7,675 nt of DNA from Phycisphaerales bacterium (lineage in GTDB: Bacteria; Planctomycetota; Phycisphaerae; SM23-33), in contig PMYM01000175.1 of the NCBI GenBank assembly GCA_003171235.1, positions 1 through 7,675 on the forward strand, in the 5' to 3' direction. Shown here one piece after another: positions 5,029 through 7,675 of the stretch. Below the pieces are notes generated by a model. It worked only from the letters and a program-made list of their open reading frames with translations. It searched no databases and was not told the origin of the DNA. The position numbers were made by a program, and so were the translations under genes. The stretch's first letter is position 1; the number at the start of each line of letters is the position of its first letter.

Positions 5029-7620
5029 ATGAAACGCATCCTGAGCGTATTGCCGCTGCTGGTCGCCGGAATGGTCCTCGCCCAAAGCACCCAAACCCGC
5101 CCCGCCTCCGGCCCGGCCAGCGGCCCAGCCGACCGGCCGCCTGCTCCGCCGGCGGTTTCCCGCCCGGCCCCGCCGGTCCACGAGCGCGTCAAAATCGACC
5201 TGCCCGAGGGCGCCCTGGCCTACCACTTCAACGGCGGCAACAACGACTTCCCCGGCTTCAAGACCATCCACGAATCCAGCCAATCGACCGAGGGCGACGG
5301 CTGGGTCGGCCTGGTCGACGACGAGGTCGGCGTCAGCGGCAACGCCCGCTACTGGCCCTACGGCCTGATGGAGGCCTACCTCTGGACCAGCCCCGAGCTG
5401 CCAAAGGAAATCGAGTGCCGCATCAAGGTCCCCAGCGGCGACTACCTGGCGTGGATGATCGCCGGCCCGCTCATCCGCCCCGACATCAAGGTCCCCAACT
5501 TCATCCTCAAGCTCAACGACACCGTCCTGTCGGACGAACACTGCACGCCCGAGACATTCAACAGCGAGAAGCACCTCTTCCGCTTCATGTGGACGCAGTA
5601 CTCCGAGCGGCCGCACTTCGTGTACGACGCCTATATCAGCCGCATGTTCCCCATGGTCAAGACGCAGGTGAAGGTGACCGACGGGGTGCTGTCGCTGAAG
5701 GTGCAAAACCAGATCCTCGGGGCGATGATCCTGCTGCCGGCCGACCGCAAGGCCGACTTCGACAAGATGGATTCCGCCCTGCGCCAGGCGTGCATGGAGG
5801 AGTTCGAGTCGCGGGTGGGCCTGCCCGCCCAGACCAAGCCGGTCAAAGGCCCCGACGACGGCGCGATGGTGCTGTACGCCCCCGACTGGGCTGACGACTG
5901 CATGCCCTGGTCGGCCCCGCCGGTCGAAAAACGCAAGGACCCCCTCAAGCTCCGCGCCGCCGGCGTGGCCGGCGCCAAGGGCGTGCTGCGTCTGAACGTG
6001 GTGCCCTTCGAGGACTTGGGCGAATGCTCCCTGCTACTGGCCGAGCTGAAAGGCCCCGCGGGCACGCTGCCAAGCACGATCTTCAGCGGCGGCTTCAAGA
6101 ACTACAGCGTGATGGGAGTCGACCCCAAGGGCAAAAACGGCGCCCGCATGCTCTCGCGCGACGACTGGTACCGGGCCGACATCACCGAAACCCTCATCCT
6201 GCCCTCCCTTAAGCTCAACATGGAGAAGGGCATCACCCAGTCGTTCTGGCTGCTGGCGGACATCCCCGCCGACGCCAAGGCCGGCGTCTATGCCGGCAAT
6301 TTCGCCTTCAAGACCGCCGACGGCAAGAGCACGCCCGTGCCGGTGGAGGTCGAGGTCTATCCCTTCCAACTCGAAAAGGCCCTGCCGATTTCCTTCGGCC
6401 TGTACGGTACGGGCGTCGATCCGCCGCTGGTGGACGACGCCACGTGCCTCAAGCTGCTCGACCAGCGGTTGAAGTTCCTGCGGCAGATGGGCTTCACCGG
6501 CGTGGAACTGCCGATGCCGCAGGTTAAAGGCCTTCAGGCCGGCGGCAAGGTTGACCTGGACATGACTGTCCTGGAAGACGTGGTCCGCCTGGCCAAGCAG
6601 GACGGTATCGGCCAGATTCCGCAGCAGACCTCGCTGGTGGCCAGCTACTTCGGCATCGGCCGGCCCATTGGGGCGCGCCTGATCGCCAAGGCCGCCGACG
6701 CCGCCGGCAAGCCGATCAAAGACCCGCAGGCCTTAATCGACGGCAAGCCCGACCGGGCCCTGGAGCTTCAGCAGCCGGGCTTTGAAGATTACTTCCTGGA
6801 CGCTGCCCGCCAGTTCAAGGCCCTGCTGGACAAGCACCAGTTGCCCGTGGTGCTCAACGTGGTGGACGAGCCGCGCGAGAACTACATCAACCCCTGGAAC
6901 CGCAACTACGACGCCTGCGTGAAGTACCTCACGATGCTGCGCAAGGTGCCCGGCCTGACGCTGGCCATGAACCCCATGGAAGACGTCGACCACTACAAGC
7001 AGCGCGACTACCTGGGCTTTTTGGATTACGTGGACGTGCTCTCGACCCATGCCTGGCCCAAGTCCGCCCGGTTCATTGCGGACACGCCCAAGAAGGGCAA
7101 GACCCTGTGGATCTACAACGTGGGCATGGACCGCTTCTCCTGGGGCGCGTACGACTGGAAGATCAAGACCAAGGGCCGGTGGGAGTGGCACCTGTGCTTC
7201 CCCAGCGAATGGGTGTGGGAATACTACGCCGGCCAGGAGTGGTTCAACCCCTTCTGCGAGATGGGCGGGGTCGGCCCAGCCGCTCCCTACGCCAAGTACC
7301 CCGGCGGCATGCTCTACGGCAGCAAGATGCTCGAGATGCTCGAGGGCATGAACGATTACGCGTACTTCTACACGCTTTCGAAGGCGATCGAAGCGGCCGA
7401 CCATAAACCCGGCGCCCAGTTGTCGCCCACCAGAGATCCTGACGCCGAGGCGGCCGAGAAATTCCTGGCCGACCTGGAAGCCAAGGTGCCGCAGTTCCCA
7501 CCCGTCCGCGGCCTGGCCGCCGGCCCGCAGGTGGGCAAGGGCCTGGATGTCGATGTCGCCCGGAACGTGGATGAGTGGCGCACCCAGATCGCCGAGCACC
7601 TTAAGAAACTCAAGAAGTAG
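5029..7620 (+). CDS. Secreted glycoside-hydrolase-like TIM-barrel protein (DUF4091-like)
   Basis: Residues 1-18 or so of this 863-residue protein are a Sec signal peptide (basic MKR, hydrophobic core, VLAQ). A Pro/Ala-rich linker follows (about 21-50). Residues 60-240 look like a beta-sandwich resembling carbohydrate-binding domains (ALAYHFNGG, GWVGLVD). A second beta domain at about 310-445 ends in FWLLADIPADAKAGVYAGNF, typical of the domain preceding the barrel in this group. The barrel (about 450-745) includes LRQMGFTGVELP and VVLNVVDEPREN with D613-E614-P615. E614 is the best guess for a catalytic acid, and D613 is also possible. WIYNVGMDRFSWGAYDW and LEGMNDYAYFYTL (771-783) match DUF4091-type ends. 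The substrate is unknown. It probably acts on polysaccharide outside the cytoplasm. ATG 5029 is preferred over the frame start at 4831 because of the leader and AAAGG at 5016-5020. High GC, no truncation. Family assignment is from memory of motifs. Confidence 0.85.
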   Translation: MKRILSVLPLLVAGMVLAQSTQTRPASGPASGPADRPPAPPAVSRPAPPVHERVKIDLPEGALAYHFNGGNNDFPGFKTIHESSQSTEGDGWVGLVDDEVGVSGNARYWPYGLMEAYLWTSPELPKEIECRIKVPSGDYLAWMIAGPLIRPDIKVPNFILKLNDTVLSDEHCTPETFNSEKHLFRFMWTQYSERPHFVYDAYISRMFPMVKTQVKVTDGVLSLKVQNQILGAMILLPADRKADFDKMDSALRQACMEEFESRVGLPAQTKPVKGPDDGAMVLYAPDWADDCMPWSAPPVEKRKDPLKLRAAGVAGAKGVLRLNVVPFEDLGECSLLLAELKGPAGTLPSTIFSGGFKNYSVMGVDPKGKNGARMLSRDDWYRADITETLILPSLKLNMEKGITQSFWLLADIPADAKAGVYAGNFAFKTADGKSTPVPVEVEVYPFQLEKALPISFGLYGTGVDPPLVDDATCLKLLDQRLKFLRQMGFTGVELPMPQVKGLQAGGKVDLDMTVLEDVVRLAKQDGIGQIPQQTSLVASYFGIGRPIGARLIAKAADAAGKPIKDPQALIDGKPDRALELQQPGFEDYFLDAARQFKALLDKHQLPVVLNVVDEPRENYINPWNRNYDACVKYLTMLRKVPGLTLAMNPMEDVDHYKQRDYLGFLDYVDVLSTHAWPKSARFIADTPKKGKTLWIYNVGMDRFSWGAYDWKIKTKGRWEWHLCFPSEWVWEYYAGQEWFNPFCEMGGVGPAAPYAKYPGGMLYGSKMLEMLEGMNDYAYFYTLSKAIEAADHKPGAQLSPTRDPDAEAAEKFLADLEAKVPQFPPVRGLAAGPQVGKGLDVDVARNVDEWRTQIAEHLKKLKK

Positions 7621-7675
7621 CATTTTCCGACAAAGAGATTCGCCGCAGAGAAGGCGGGGTGGCATGGTCACGCTT
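7621..7675. other. Short 3' tail with repeat-like sequence
   Basis: The 55 bases after the last stop contain CGCC (7641-7644) and GGCG (7653-7656) around GCAGAGAA, a weak 4-bp stem, and then GGGTGGCATGGTCACGCTT to the window edge. The CGCAGAG word also occurs in the element after thiG. The GGTGGCATGG stretch resembles dispersed repeats I associate with planctomycete genomes, but that is recollection only. No gene or clear terminator can be called here. Confidence 0.3.

Noticed and set aside
4700..5032. 110-codon plus-strand frame in the divergent spacer
   Set aside because: It overlaps the predicted promoter and the start of the hydrolase-like gene, has no Shine-Dalgarno, and its translation shows no domain or leader.
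4711..5706. 331-codon open frame on the minus strand
   Set aside because: It runs opposite the start of the secreted hydrolase-like gene and through its promoter region. The translation has no recognisable motif and no ribosome-binding site.
6733..7671. 312-codon open frame on the minus strand
   Set aside because: It is antisense to the conserved barrel and C-terminal motifs of the hydrolase-like gene and is a compositional shadow.

Overview
The window is GC-rich DNA, probably from a planctomycete or a related environmental PVC-group bacterium (Phycisphaerae-like). This is an inference. It rests on high GC3 coding, secreted proteins with Pro/Ser/Ala/Thr-rich linkers after the leader (TRPASGPASGP, PSTQPTTARF), a large secreted sugar-enzyme-like protein, and abundant dispersed intergenic repeats. 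No rRNA or other marker is present to confirm it.

Layout. (1) 2-415 (+): C-terminal part of thiazole synthase ThiG, cut by the window edge. (2) 416-661: an A/G-rich intergenic element with two perfect 28-bp inverted arms (437-464 and 586-613) and a third partial unit, running almost to the next start codon. (3) 662-1084 (+): small three-helix membrane protein of unknown function, overlapping by 4 bases (GTGA) with (4) 1081-3111 (+): a DinG/XPD-type iron-sulfur ATP-dependent DNA helicase. (5) 3112-3335: convergent intergenic region with a dispersed repeat copy and an 18-nt hairpin. (6) 3336-4442 (-): secreted beta-propeller-like protein of unknown function in visibly lower-GC DNA, with its own likely promoter and a strong Shine-Dalgarno. 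(7) 4443-5028: divergent intergenic region of nearly 590 bases holding a second copy of the dispersed repeat, two back-to-back hairpins and a likely promoter for (8) 5029-7620 (+): an 863-residue secreted protein resembling the planctomycete glycoside-hydrolase-like/DUF4091 TIM-barrel proteins. (9) 7621-7675: a short tail with repeat-like sequence.

How the genes relate. The only convincing transcriptional unit is the membrane protein plus helicase pair, which is probably translationally coupled. ThiG belongs to a thiamine cluster that lies mostly upstream of the window. The two secreted proteins are transcribed divergently from a shared spacer, but nothing in the sequence shows that they act together. 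I found no clear defence system, CRISPR array, transposase or phage module. The least explained parts are the repeats: the inverted-arm element after thiG, and the roughly 30-bp repeat whose two direct copies bracket the low-GC propeller gene.
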